From assembly GCF_002236115.1 (NCBI RefSeq), contig NZ_NIWT01000008.1:62001-126000 (forward strand): 64,000 bases of DNA. Reading direction: 5' to 3'. Below are positions 52,530 through 61,910 of this stretch, piece by piece; position 1 is the stretch's first letter; every line of letters begins with the position of its first letter. Below the pieces are notes generated by a model. That model saw nothing but the letters and a program-made list of their open reading frames with translations. It did no database searches and was not told the DNA's origin. This stretch comes from Pseudomonas jessenii. Lineage in GTDB: Bacteria; Pseudomonadota; Gammaproteobacteria; Pseudomonadales; Pseudomonadaceae. Made by a program: the position numbers and the translations under genes.

Positions 52530-55247
52530 TCAGTCGAGCAAACCGCGCTGGCGCGCCGTCAGGATCGCCTGTATGCGTCCATTGGCTTCAAGCTTGGAGT
52601 AGATATTGCGCAGATGGGTGGCCACGGTGGCCTCGGAGCGGAACAGCTTGCGGGCAATTTCCTTGTTGCTCATGCCGGCAGCGATCATTTCCAGCACTTC
52701 CACTTCACGGCAGCTAAGTATGCCGCGGCTGGCAGCTGACTCCCCGGCTGAAGACGGAGATTGCCCGTCGGCATCCAGTTTGCAGGCGCCGCGCAGTTCG
52801 TCAAGAAAGCGCGCAGGCAGGTTACCGGGAGTGGCCAGCGCCGCATTTAACGGTGCAGCCAAGGCCCAGGGTTCGTCGACGAAAGGTTGCACCAGTCGCT
52901 CGCCGACGGCATCGGCCAGTGCCTGCTGCATCTGCGCCACAGCCTGCGTTTCGCGCTGCCCAACCCACAACGCCTGCGCCAGTAGAATGCGCAATGTCAG
53001 TGCGCGTATCAGACGACTGTCCTGTAGCGCTTGGTCGAGCAAGCGCTGCAGTTCGCCTGCAGCACTGCCATCGCCTTCTGCAATCCGGCAACGCAGCTTA
53101 CCGATCTGCGGAGTTTCCACATCGTTGGCGAAGGTATTAAGAAACTCCGCTTTACCCCAACACCCGGCCTGATCGGCCATTTCCAGGTGACGACGAGCGG
53201 CGGTGCTGTTGCCGGCCAGAAGAGCCTGGCGTGCACGCTCCAGCCAGGCGCTGGCAACCACTCGTGGCAGATTGCGCTGCTCGCCAAGCGATTCCAGCTC
53301 GTTGAGCAGTTCGATAGCGCGTTCCGGCTCGCCGTCCATCTGGGCGATACGAGTACGTACGCGCATGGAGCTGATCAGTACCTCGGGAAAGGCACCTTCC
53401 TTGATCAGCGGCATGAAGATGTCCAGCAACTCACGACTCGGCGTGAAGGCCCGCACCAGATAGTTGGCTTCGGCCAGCAATGCGGCGATCGTTGTGTTGG
53501 AGGTGCAGAAGCGCTCGCCCGGAGGCTCCCAACTTTCCAGGGCCCGCTCCAGGTAAACGATCGTGCTACGCACCTCGCCCTGCAGCAGGTCGCAAAACGC
53601 CACAAGGGTGTCGGAGTAAACGATGGAAGCGAGGCCACCTATCTTCTGCAACGCTGCCTTGGCGGTGACGGCCAGCCGCCGTGCCTCCGGCAGGCGATTA
53701 TTCAGAAGCAACAGATAGGCCTCACAGTTGCGTAGGGTCCACTTCCAGAACACCGGCTCCAATTGCGCCTCACAGGCCCGGGCCTGCGCCAGGCACTGAT
53801 CGATTTCGTCCAGGCGGTCGGACCACACGACCTGGAAAGCCTGCAGGGCGAGTACACGCGCACCACGCGCATCGTCCAGGATGGGAGATTGCTCGAGGAA
53901 TCGCTGAATCAGTACGCGCGCCTCCTCATGCCGATGCAGGGAGATCAAGGACAACGTGACCGCAGCATGCAGGGCCGGGTTGCGTACAATCAGGTCCACA
54001 TGGATCAGCCTGGACCATTGCGCCAGCGTAGTATTGCGCCCGGCAACCAGGAACTCCTCCGCACATTCGTTCATGATGGCCGCCGCCAACTCGTTGTCCT
54101 GCCCGAGCAGGGCGTGCTCGACCGCCCGAGCCCAGTGGCCCTCGCTTCGCAACCAGCTCGCCGCATTGACATGCAGGGGAGCCTGCTCGATATCTTTGCG
54201 TCGGCTCAGTTGTTGACGAAGAAAGCCGGTGAACATCTGGTGAAAGCGATACCACTGCTTGCGGCTGTCCAGTGGTGAGACGAAAAGGTTGGAGTTTTCC
54301 ACCCGTCGGATCATTTCCCAACTATCGTGTTCCCCTCTGATCGCATCACACAACTCGATACAGAAGGTCTCCAGAATGCTCGTGCGCAGCAGGAAATCCT
54401 GCACCTCTGGAGGCTGGCGGATGAATACCTCGTGGGCAAGATAATCGGCGTTTTGTTCGACCGAAAGCGAAGCATCCAGCAGCGCCCGCGGGCTTTCCTG
54501 ACTGCCGACCAAGGCCAGAACAGCCAACTGAACGGCCGCTGCCCAGCCTTCCGTGCGCTCGTGCAGGTATTGCATGTCGCCTTCTGGCAGAGCGTCGAGC
54601 CGGGCCTGTTGCAGAAAGGTTCGGGTTTCTTCGAGGCTGAAACGCAGCTTGCGTGCGTCCAGCTCCACCGCCTTGCCATAGGCCCGCAGGCGATGGATAT
54701 CGAGCATGGGCAGTTCGCGCGTGCCAACCACCAGACGTTGCTCCGGTCCGAGAACGGAAAGCAGGCGCGAAAGCAGTCCGAGGATATCCGCGTTGTGGAC
54801 TTCGTGCAGGTCGTCGAGAAACAGGGTGAACGGTTTGTCGCAAGCAGCAATCTGCTCGGTCAACTCCATCGCGTCGGCGAGCGGACTGTCCGGTATCTCT
54901 AGCGGGTCATGCCCGGCGCCACTCAGAACAGGGGTCATGGCTGCACGCAAATAGGCGACAAAGCGACCGAATTCGTCGTCGGCACGCTCAAGCGACAGCC
55001 AGCCGGTTGTTACGCCTTTACTCTGCATCCAGTCATGGATCTGCCCCAGCAGGGTTGTCTTGCCAAAGCCGGCTGGTGCCGTCACCAACATCAACCCTGC
55101 CGGCAGGGCTTTCAACAGCGGCTCGAACAGGTGCGCGCGCGAAACTACGTGGCCGGGAGCGTGTGGCGGCTGCAGCTTGGCCATGAACAGGCGCGTACGC
55201 GGCTCTTTGTGCGGGGCGTTACTGTGCGGACCGGCCACCTGGGACAT
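52530..55247 (-). CDS. MalT-type LuxR transcriptional regulator (STAND ATPase)
   Basis: A protein of about 905 residues. Near the N-terminus is the P-loop APAGFGKTTLL and, later, LFLDDLHEV (Walker B), typical of STAND ATPases. A TPR-like central sensor of about 400 residues follows. The C-terminus is a LuxR helix-turn-helix (LSCREVEVLEMIAAGMSN, KEIARKLFRSEATVATHLR). MalT-type proteins oligomerise on DNA when inducer and ATP bind. The start is uncertain: ATG 55247 has GAGG close by and ATG 55259 is possible. It is placed to control the catabolic cluster. Confidence 0.9.
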   Translation of the reverse strand: MSQVAGPHSNAPHKEPRTRLFMAKLQPPHAPGHVVSRAHLFEPLLKALPAGLMLVTAPAGFGKTTLLGQIHDWMQSKGVTTGWLSLERADDEFGRFVAYLRAAMTPVLSGAGHDPLEIPDSPLADAMELTEQIAACDKPFTLFLDDLHEVHNADILGLLSRLLSVLGPEQRLVVGTRELPMLDIHRLRAYGKAVELDARKLRFSLEETRTFLQQARLDALPEGDMQYLHERTEGWAAAVQLAVLALVGSQESPRALLDASLSVEQNADYLAHEVFIRQPPEVQDFLLRTSILETFCIELCDAIRGEHDSWEMIRRVENSNLFVSPLDSRKQWYRFHQMFTGFLRQQLSRRKDIEQAPLHVNAASWLRSEGHWARAVEHALLGQDNELAAAIMNECAEEFLVAGRNTTLAQWSRLIHVDLIVRNPALHAAVTLSLISLHRHEEARVLIQRFLEQSPILDDARGARVLALQAFQVVWSDRLDEIDQCLAQARACEAQLEPVFWKWTLRNCEAYLLLLNNRLPEARRLAVTAKAALQKIGGLASIVYSDTLVAFCDLLQGEVRSTIVYLERALESWEPPGERFCTSNTTIAALLAEANYLVRAFTPSRELLDIFMPLIKEGAFPEVLISSMRVRTRIAQMDGEPERAIELLNELESLGEQRNLPRVVASAWLERARQALLAGNSTAARRHLEMADQAGCWGKAEFLNTFANDVETPQIGKLRCRIAEGDGSAAGELQRLLDQALQDSRLIRALTLRILLAQALWVGQRETQAVAQMQQALADAVGERLVQPFVDEPWALAAPLNAALATPGNLPARFLDELRGACKLDADGQSPSSAGESAASRGILSCREVEVLEMIAAGMSNKEIARKLFRSEATVATHLRNIYSKLEANGRIQAILTARQRGLLD

Positions 55248-55272
55248 ACACCTCACCATCTCATGTACAGCA

Positions 55273-55290
55273 GCCCGCTAATGAGCGGGC
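55273..55290 (-). other. Hairpin between the oxidoreductase and MalT-type genes
   Basis: Arms GCCCGCT and AGCGGGC with a 4-base loop, 14 to 26 bases upstream of the candidate MalT-type starts. Without a T-run it may be an attenuator or RNA-stability element rather than a terminator. Confidence 0.4.
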
Positions 55291-55373
55291 ATCTCGGATC
55301 GGGTACCCATCCATGATAGTCGCAATCGCGGCGCGACGGATTAGCCGGTGTCCATTCACCTTCGACGTCAATC

Positions 55374-56378
55374 TCAATCCACCAGGGCTTGCACCAGGAT
55401 CCGTTTCTGCTCCAGGTCAGCGCGTAGATCGTGTAGGCGAAACAGATCTTCAACGCCATACAGACCTTGCGGCCACGCGCCTTCAGGCTGAGCCAGCAAG
55501 GCGCCGACAAACAGGCAGGTTGACTGCACAGTGGAGTTGTAGTCGCCCTCGGCCGATACGCCTTGTGCCACCAGCAATCGACCATTCTGGTAGAGAGCAA
55601 TGCGCGAGCGCATCGGCTCACAGGTGAGCCTGGAAGGCATCGGCTTGAGCCTGACCATCGCGGTCAGTGCGGCTTGAGGAAGACGTGCCAGCAAACCCAG
55701 CTTGTTGAGCAGTCGCAACAGACCGCTAAGCGGCCGTTCAGCGACCGCCAGCCAGGTCTGCACGAGGCGTTTGCCACTGACTTCGGACGACAGCCAGATC
55801 TCGTCGTTATCGCTCAAGTCGAAACAGGGACGAACACCACGAGGTGCCGGGAACTTGCGGTTTTGCACGCGAAGCTGTGGTTGCGTAGCCAGCAGGCGGT
55901 GAATGTAACGACTGCCTGCGAGCCCGGCAGAACCACCGGCGGAAATGATGTAGCCCAGCTCAATTCGGGTGGCTTGTGGGTACTCCTCCAGCAACTGCCG
56001 CGCGACAAGCGCTCCAACACCGGAAAAACCCGAATTGAGTACCAGCGTCCCCCGAGCGCCGCTCTCGGCCACCTGTTGCAAGCGTCGCCGTGCCGAGGCC
56101 GGGATGGTCGCCTGAGACAGCATCGCTCCCCCCTGCCGGAGAACCTCCAGCTCGGCGCGCACCTCAGGATCCTCAATGCTGCTGACCACCAGATCCACGC
56201 CTTTCAGGGCGGCGCTCAGGCTGCCCGGCACATCGAGGTCTACCCAGCGAAAATCCTCGGCCGCTTCACGGCGCCGCCCACCGCGCAACACACGATACCC
56301 GGCCGCCTGCAAAGCGCGTGCAGTGAATTGGCCGAGCACGCCTTGGGCGCCGAGTACGAGTATGGTTTTTTCAGTCAT
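55374..56378 (-). CDS. NAD(P)-binding oxidoreductase, saccharopine dehydrogenase-like
   Basis: A protein of 334 residues from MTEKTILVLGAQGVLGQFTA (AAGGA 7 bases upstream). The Rossmann start LVLGAQGVLGQFTARAL and the block LVVSSIEDPEVRAELEVLRQ suit the saccharopine dehydrogenase/trans-acting enoyl reductase group. No SDR Tyr-x-x-x-Lys pair is evident. It lies 9 bases behind the acyl-CoA ligase gene, so it probably reduces or oxidises a pathway intermediate. Confidence 0.8.
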   Translation of the reverse strand: MTEKTILVLGAQGVLGQFTARALQAAGYRVLRGGRRREAAEDFRWVDLDVPGSLSAALKGVDLVVSSIEDPEVRAELEVLRQGGAMLSQATIPASARRRLQQVAESGARGTLVLNSGFSGVGALVARQLLEEYPQATRIELGYIISAGGSAGLAGSRYIHRLLATQPQLRVQNRKFPAPRGVRPCFDLSDNDEIWLSSEVSGKRLVQTWLAVAERPLSGLLRLLNKLGLLARLPQAALTAMVRLKPMPSRLTCEPMRSRIALYQNGRLLVAQGVSAEGDYNSTVQSTCLFVGALLAQPEGAWPQGLYGVEDLFRLHDLRADLEQKRILVQALVD

Positions 56379-56387
56379 GGTCAATCC

Positions 56388-58241
56388 TTAAGACTTTGAG
56401 CCGCATGGGCTGTCGGCAAAGTGGATGTCGTGGTGGACGGCAAACACACCCAGCGCTTGCAACACGGCTTGTTCAAGCGTGGCGCGCCGGTTCGCCGGTA
56501 CATCGAGCAGGCTGACCCTGGCCAAGGTGCCATGGCGCGCATCCTGGCCAACCTCGACACAGAAACGGTCGATTCCGACCACGGTGCTGAGGGCGCTGAC
56601 CAAGGCATCTTCGGTTTCACGCCAGACCAGCGCCGGTTTGAACGGTTTGCCAACGGCAGTCAGCGGGATGCGTTCGATGACATGAATCGCTTTGGGGATG
56701 GCCGCCCTCTCATGGATATGCACGGCGGCATGAGCGGCCAGTTCGGCACCGGACACCATCTGGCCAGCACGCAACTCGACGTAGACTACCGGCAGTTCAC
56801 CGGCGTGGGGGTCGGGTCTGCCGACCGCTGCTGCGCCAAGCACTGCCGGGTGTTTGAGCAGTGCCTCCTCGATCACCGCCGGATCGATGTTGTGCCCTCC
56901 GCGGATGATCAGGTCCTTGGCACGTCCGGTGAGAAAGAAGAAACCGCGAGCATCGCGTCGCGCCAGATCGCCGGTCTTTAGCCAACCGCCTGGGAGGAAC
57001 AGGTCGCGATTTGCAGCCTCGTCCAGGTAGCCGGGAAAAACCGTGGTGCCACGGATCACCAATTGACCGACCGTTTCATCCGGACAATCGCCCAGATAAC
57101 GTCCTTCGCTATCCAGTTCAACGATCTTGACCTCGATTCCAGGCAGAGCCTTGCCAATGGAGCCAACCAGGCGTTCACCATGAACCGGATTCATGGTGCT
57201 GGCACAAGTAGACTCGGTAAGGCCATAGCCCTCCAGCAGCCGAACGCCTGTCGCGCCCTCGAAACGGCGCATCAGTTCGGGTGACAGCGGCGCCGCGCCA
57301 CACACGCCATAGCGCAGCGAGCTGACATCAGCGTCGCCGATGGGTACCTCCAGCAGGCTGGAGTAGACCGTTGGTACGCCGCTGAAAAAATTGATGCTGT
57401 AGCGCTCGATCAACTTCCAGAAATTGGCGATCACGCCTTTGCCGCGGTAGCCGGCGGCAGTAGGCAGCAGTACCGAACCGCCGATAAGGAACGGCAGCAG
57501 GCCAGTGACCATCACGCCGTTGACGTGGAACAGCGGCAATCCGCAAAGGAACTTGCCGCCTTTTAACTCCAGCCCGCTGGCCAACGTTTGTGCCATGGCT
57601 ATTTCGTTGCCATGAGTATGCCGCGCCACCTTGGGGATGCCAGTGGTGCCGCCGGTGTGGAAGTAAGCGGCGGTGTCGCTGGCGCTGAAACTGCGCCGTT
57701 CAAGCAATCGTGCGCCCGGCTGGCTTGCCAGCGCGCGGTCTAAATCACTCACTGCCACCGCGCCCAGCCACTCGGGGAGTATCGCTGGTGCAGCACCTTC
57801 GGTGAATTGCGCCGGATCTATGCAGAGGATGTGACGCAGACTGGGCACTTGATCGACCATTTCTTCGATCTGCGGCCACAGCGCATTGTCCGGCCCTGGC
57901 GCCAGTGTGACCAATACCTTCGCCTGAACTCGCTGCAGGATCGATCCCATATGGGCGGACTCCAGCATCGGATTGATCGGGTTGGCGATGGCCACTGCCT
58001 GCGCCCCCCAGTAGGCGAAGTGAAACTGTGGCAGGTTCGGCAGCACGATAGACACGCTGTCGTCACGTCCGATGCCGGCCGTGTGCAACCAGTTGGCAAA
58101 GCGAGTGATCTGTTCGAACAGCTCGCGATAACGCCAGGTAAACGACTGGGCAGACGGATCTGCATCGGGAAGAAAACGCAATGCAACCTGCTCGGGCAGG
58201 CGAGCGGCGGTGGCAGCGATGAGTTCGTAGGTACTGTTCAT
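56388..58241 (-). CDS. Acyl-CoA synthetase (AMP-forming ligase)
   Basis: A protein of 617 residues from MNSTYELIAATAARLPEQVA. Adenylate-forming motifs are clear: AYFHTGGTTGIPKVARHTHG, YGLTESTCAS, WLKTGDLARRDARGFFFLTG and GKPFKPAL near the end. It activates a carboxylic acid with ATP and CoA; chain length and ring type cannot be read. The extra 90 residues after the GKPFKPAL block are unusual. Neighbouring genes fit acid activation before beta-oxidation. Confidence 0.91.
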   Translation of the reverse strand: MNSTYELIAATAARLPEQVALRFLPDADPSAQSFTWRYRELFEQITRFANWLHTAGIGRDDSVSIVLPNLPQFHFAYWGAQAVAIANPINPMLESAHMGSILQRVQAKVLVTLAPGPDNALWPQIEEMVDQVPSLRHILCIDPAQFTEGAAPAILPEWLGAVAVSDLDRALASQPGARLLERRSFSASDTAAYFHTGGTTGIPKVARHTHGNEIAMAQTLASGLELKGGKFLCGLPLFHVNGVMVTGLLPFLIGGSVLLPTAAGYRGKGVIANFWKLIERYSINFFSGVPTVYSSLLEVPIGDADVSSLRYGVCGAAPLSPELMRRFEGATGVRLLEGYGLTESTCASTMNPVHGERLVGSIGKALPGIEVKIVELDSEGRYLGDCPDETVGQLVIRGTTVFPGYLDEAANRDLFLPGGWLKTGDLARRDARGFFFLTGRAKDLIIRGGHNIDPAVIEEALLKHPAVLGAAAVGRPDPHAGELPVVYVELRAGQMVSGAELAAHAAVHIHERAAIPKAIHVIERIPLTAVGKPFKPALVWRETEDALVSALSTVVGIDRFCVEVGQDARHGTLARVSLLDVPANRRATLEQAVLQALGVFAVHHDIHFADSPCGSKS

Positions 58242-58264
58242 GGCAGGTCTTCTCGTACTGAGGC

Positions 58265-59230
58265 TCAATCCGCAAGGCGCTGCTTGAGGAAGTTCTGGAT
58301 ACGCGCGTTGGCACTGGCCGCGAGCGGGATTGGCATGGCATTGAAGGCGTGGATGCCACCGGGGTAGATGGCCAGCTCGGCCTGATTGCCGGCAGCGCTC
58401 CAGCGACTGGACATGAACAACGAGTCATCCAGCAGCGGGTCGAGGGTGCCCACGCTGAAAAGCGCCGGTGGCAGGCCCGAGAGGTCGGCATACAGTGGCG
58501 AGACATCTGGCGAGTACGGATCCGGCGCCGCAAACCATTCCAGATATTGACGGATGATGGGCGTCGACAGCACCAGGTTACGTTCACCCCAGTTGCGGGC
58601 ACCCGGCGTCAGCGCCAGATCGTAACAACCATAAGTCAGATAGGCGGCGCTGAAGGGGGTCAGGCCATGACGGTCGCGCAGGCGCAACAATGTGGTCACG
58701 GCCAGGTGCGCGCCCGCCGATTCGCCACCGATCATCAGGCGCTGGGTGCCGAACAATTCCTGACTGTTGGCCACCAGCCACAGCGCGGCGGCTTCGCAGT
58801 CATCATTGGCGGCGGGATACGGGTGTTCCGGTGTCAGCCGGTAGCCGACGCTGACCACCGCCATGTCGGTGGATTGGGCAATGGCATCGAGGAGAAAGTC
58901 CTGCTGGTCATGGGCGCCCAGCGCCCAACCGCCGCCATGCAGGTGCAACAGAACCCCCGTCGCCCCCTTCGTCGCGAACACACGCAGCGGCAGTGGCCCG
59001 GCCGGACCGTCAATCATCTGCTCGCGGCCATTGGGCGAAAGAACCACAGGGCCGAGGAAGGATTTGCCACTGGTGCGGGCGTCGCGTGCTACCTGGGCGG
59101 GAATCTGCAGGATGGTCGGCAGACCGCCTAGAATCTGCTCCAGCCTGTCGTTGGCGGCGTGGGTGCTGGCGTCGATGCAGGCCGGATCGAAGACGCGCGG
59201 ATCGATAGCGAAAGTGCTGCTCTGGCTCAT
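58265..59230 (-). CDS. Alpha/beta hydrolase of the hormone-sensitive lipase family
   Basis: A protein of 321 residues. The oxyanion motif HGGG (98-101) and nucleophile Ser171 in GESAG, with the Asp in LDPLLDD and His in GGIHAFNAM, complete the triad. These enzymes cleave short acyl esters and lactones. It precedes the acyl-CoA ligase on the strand (23-base gap), so it may release the acid that is then activated. Confidence 0.92.
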   Translation of the reverse strand: MSQSSTFAIDPRVFDPACIDASTHAANDRLEQILGGLPTILQIPAQVARDARTSGKSFLGPVVLSPNGREQMIDGPAGPLPLRVFATKGATGVLLHLHGGGWALGAHDQQDFLLDAIAQSTDMAVVSVGYRLTPEHPYPAANDDCEAAALWLVANSQELFGTQRLMIGGESAGAHLAVTTLLRLRDRHGLTPFSAAYLTYGCYDLALTPGARNWGERNLVLSTPIIRQYLEWFAAPDPYSPDVSPLYADLSGLPPALFSVGTLDPLLDDSLFMSSRWSAAGNQAELAIYPGGIHAFNAMPIPLAASANARIQNFLKQRLAD

Positions 59231-59366
59231 GACAGGTCCTCAAGGAAATACGGATGCTTAGAACACCAGGCCGCTCTGACTGGCGGTCCTGTGCCTATAG
59301 TGCGAACGGACTGGCGGCACGCCCATACTCAGAATTGACGATTCACAACGGATATAAGCGCCCGGT

Positions 59367-60368
59367 TCAGAGCTGGCAGGCCTCAAAGCTGCCTTGCAGG
59401 ATGGCGACATCGATGGCACCGGGCGCTCCGATGGCGACGATCCGGCTGACCGCCGGTTGTCCCTGCCAACTGCCACCCAACGCAATGTCCACACGCTTGC
59501 CGACCACCTGCAGAATCACCCGCTGATCGGGTACTTCCCGGCAATACACCACGCCCTTGCAGCGATAGATCTGACTGGGCAGGCGAGCTGCCGCATGACG
59601 TAGTGCATCCAGCGAAAACGGCTGCGCGCTCTGGAAGCTCCAGGTGCTGAATTGTCGTTCGTGGTGTGCTTCGTCGGCATGCTCATGGGGATGACTGCAA
59701 TGCTCGTCACAACGATGTCCATGCACCGCCGGTTCGCGAACTGCATCCAGCCGCCCCGCTGCCAGGAGGATCTCCAATGGCACGACGCACCGCGTCGTTT
59801 CCAGCAAGCGATAACGGTGGAAGTGTTCGTCCAGCCATCCACGCACCCGGGTCAAGTGAGGGGCGTCGACCAGATCGACTTTATTCAGCAGCAGCAGATC
59901 GGCGAACGCAATTTGACGCAGCTTGAGTTCCATCTGCTCGGGGGCTTCGAACACTTGAGCGGCATCGACGACACAGGCGATGCTGTCCAGACGAATACGC
60001 TCGCGCAAGGCGGGGTTGGCGAAGGTGATCGCGATGCCTGCCGGGTCGGCAACACCGCTGGCTTCGAGGATCACATATTCGGGCTGCTCCGGGCGCACCA
60101 GTACCTGCTCGATCGCCTGCAGCAAGTCGTCGCGCACAGAACAGCACACGCAACCATTGGCCAGGCTGACCACGTCACTGTCAACGCCGACGACCAGTTC
60201 AGCATCGATGTTCAACGCGCCGAAGTCGTTGACCAGCACGGCAATACGCAGGCCATGGTCTTCGCTCAACAGACGATTAAGCAGAGTAGTCTTGCCGGCC
60301 CCCAGAAAACCGGTCAGCACGGTCAGCGGAGTGGCCTTGGCGGTGGCGAAAATGTCGAAATCTGACAT
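59367..60368 (-). CDS. CobW/COG0523-family metallochaperone GTPase
   Basis: A protein of 333 residues. P-loop GFLGAGKTT (20-28), the metal-binding GCVCCSVRDD (Cys73, Cys75, Cys76), and LLLNKVDLVD are present. A His-rich stretch (HGHRCDEHCSHPHEHADEAH) in the middle suggests zinc or another transition metal. COG0523 proteins deliver metal to client enzymes. Candidate clients in the same run are the MBL-fold protein or the oxygenase partners. It is 50 bases downstream of the MBL gene. Confidence 0.92.
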   Translation of the reverse strand: MSDFDIFATAKATPLTVLTGFLGAGKTTLLNRLLSEDHGLRIAVLVNDFGALNIDAELVVGVDSDVVSLANGCVCCSVRDDLLQAIEQVLVRPEQPEYVILEASGVADPAGIAITFANPALRERIRLDSIACVVDAAQVFEAPEQMELKLRQIAFADLLLLNKVDLVDAPHLTRVRGWLDEHFHRYRLLETTRCVVPLEILLAAGRLDAVREPAVHGHRCDEHCSHPHEHADEAHHERQFSTWSFQSAQPFSLDALRHAAARLPSQIYRCKGVVYCREVPDQRVILQVVGKRVDIALGGSWQGQPAVSRIVAIGAPGAIDVAILQGSFEACQL

Positions 60369-60418
60369 GCGGGGTACCTGGCCCGCCTGCGCGGGCCCGT
60401 TGCAGGAGAAAGGCAGGC

Positions 60419-61894
60419 TCAGCCGCCGAAGAATCGCGCTTTCACTTTGCTCCAGGCCATCTGCAGCACGTTGATCGTGAAGTCGCGCGGAAAGTTTTTG
60501 TAAGGCTCGCGGTACAGCCCCGGCGGTGCCGCCAGGTGGCGGTCGATGTGCTGGTCGCGCACGTACTGCTCCTGAACGTCCTCGATGCGATGGCGCGGGT
60601 TGGGGAAACGTACCTCAGTGTTGGTCGGTCCCAGATCGAAGAGCTCGGCGGCTTCACTGGCACTGGGCGTGCGCGGACTGGCCGATTCAGGCAGCGCGGC
60701 GCGGCGGGTCCAGATGGCGTCCTTGGTCACATTGACGACGACTACGTCGGGCGCGCCAAACTGGAACAGCCCTTTCCAATGGCTGCGTATGCCCGCCAAC
60801 AGTTCTGGCACGATGGCTTCGTCCAGACTCAAGTGGGTGATCATGCCCAGCCGCGGCTTGACCTGATTGATCAGGTAGCCCGCCTCATAGTGCGTGGTGT
60901 GCGCCATGTCGATCGTGCTGTTGAGCATCACCGGCGGCACACCGAACTTGAGCGAGTTGAGGGTGCCCAGATCGGGCTGCAACTCGGTGACGAACACGTC
61001 GACACCGGCGGCGTACTTCTCGGTGAGTTTGTCTGGCAGGCCATCCCCCGTCCAGACGAAGGACAGGCCGTTCCAGTCCAGCCGGTAGGCCACTGCGCCG
61101 TCCTTGGTATGGGAACGACGCCAGTGGCGAACGGTGACCCCATCCTGGTCGTAGCAGATGCCATTGTCGTCACGGAAGTCGAACTCGTTGACCTCCACTT
61201 CGTACCCGTCACCGATGGGGAAGCTATTGAAGCTGTCGGTGTGCCAGTGAGTCATGGCCTGCATGCCGGCGACCATCGCCTTGATACCGTCCTTGTCCGT
61301 ACGCCCGGAAGGACCGTGTACACGCAACGGCTTCCAGCGCCCCATCCACGGTGCAAAACAGTAGAGGTACGGCAGATCCGCGTAATGGTCGACGTGCAGA
61401 TGGGTCAGAAAGATGTCATTGACTGTCTGGAACGGCACCTGCATGGCGAAGATGTTGCGCACGCAGCCGGAGCCGAAATCGAAGAAGAAGCGTTTGCCAT
61501 TGCCCAGTTCGACCATAATGCAAGTGCCCGCCTGGCTGCGGGTCGGTGGCATGGGCGTACTGCCGAGGAAGGAAATGCGCATCTCATCCTTGCCCAGCTC
61601 TTCGGTACCGGGGAAGTAGTTGTTGTTATTGTTCAGTGACGGTGTGGGACGGTAGTAAGGTGGGAAGGTAATGCCAGTACCCGGGCCACCGCCATAGGGG
61701 TTGCCGTCCATATCGCTCTCCGGGCTCTCGACTGCGTTCACTTGCGGGCTGACGGCAGCATCGGCAGGTGCGTTGCGCCCGAGAGCAAAACCGGCGACCC
61801 CGGCCATAGCCACACCGAGGGTCTTCAGCGCATTTCGCCGCGAAGGGTGGTTGTCGGCCTGTTCACTGCCCTCAGGCATCTGCTGGTCATTCAT
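60419..61894 (-). CDS. Tat-exported metallo-beta-lactamase-fold hydrolase
   Basis: A protein of 491 residues. The N-terminus has a twin-arginine signal (SRRNALKTLGVAMAGVAGFA, Arg19 and Arg20). The MBL core has THLHVDH with His165, His167, Asp169 and His170 binding zinc. The layout resembles the large MBL-fold family that includes GntH of guanitoxin biosynthesis, so the name is from family resemblance only. Gene order places it between the BoxA-like reductase (16-base gap) and CobW. Tat export means that it folds with its metal before leaving the cytoplasm. Confidence 0.86.
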   Translation of the reverse strand: MNDQQMPEGSEQADNHPSRRNALKTLGVAMAGVAGFALGRNAPADAAVSPQVNAVESPESDMDGNPYGGGPGTGITFPPYYRPTPSLNNNNNYFPGTEELGKDEMRISFLGSTPMPPTRSQAGTCIMVELGNGKRFFFDFGSGCVRNIFAMQVPFQTVNDIFLTHLHVDHYADLPYLYCFAPWMGRWKPLRVHGPSGRTDKDGIKAMVAGMQAMTHWHTDSFNSFPIGDGYEVEVNEFDFRDDNGICYDQDGVTVRHWRRSHTKDGAVAYRLDWNGLSFVWTGDGLPDKLTEKYAAGVDVFVTELQPDLGTLNSLKFGVPPVMLNSTIDMAHTTHYEAGYLINQVKPRLGMITHLSLDEAIVPELLAGIRSHWKGLFQFGAPDVVVVNVTKDAIWTRRAALPESASPRTPSASEAAELFDLGPTNTEVRFPNPRHRIEDVQEQYVRDQHIDRHLAAPPGLYREPYKNFPRDFTINVLQMAWSKVKARFFGG

Positions 61895-61910
61895 CTGTGC
61901 AATCTCCCGA

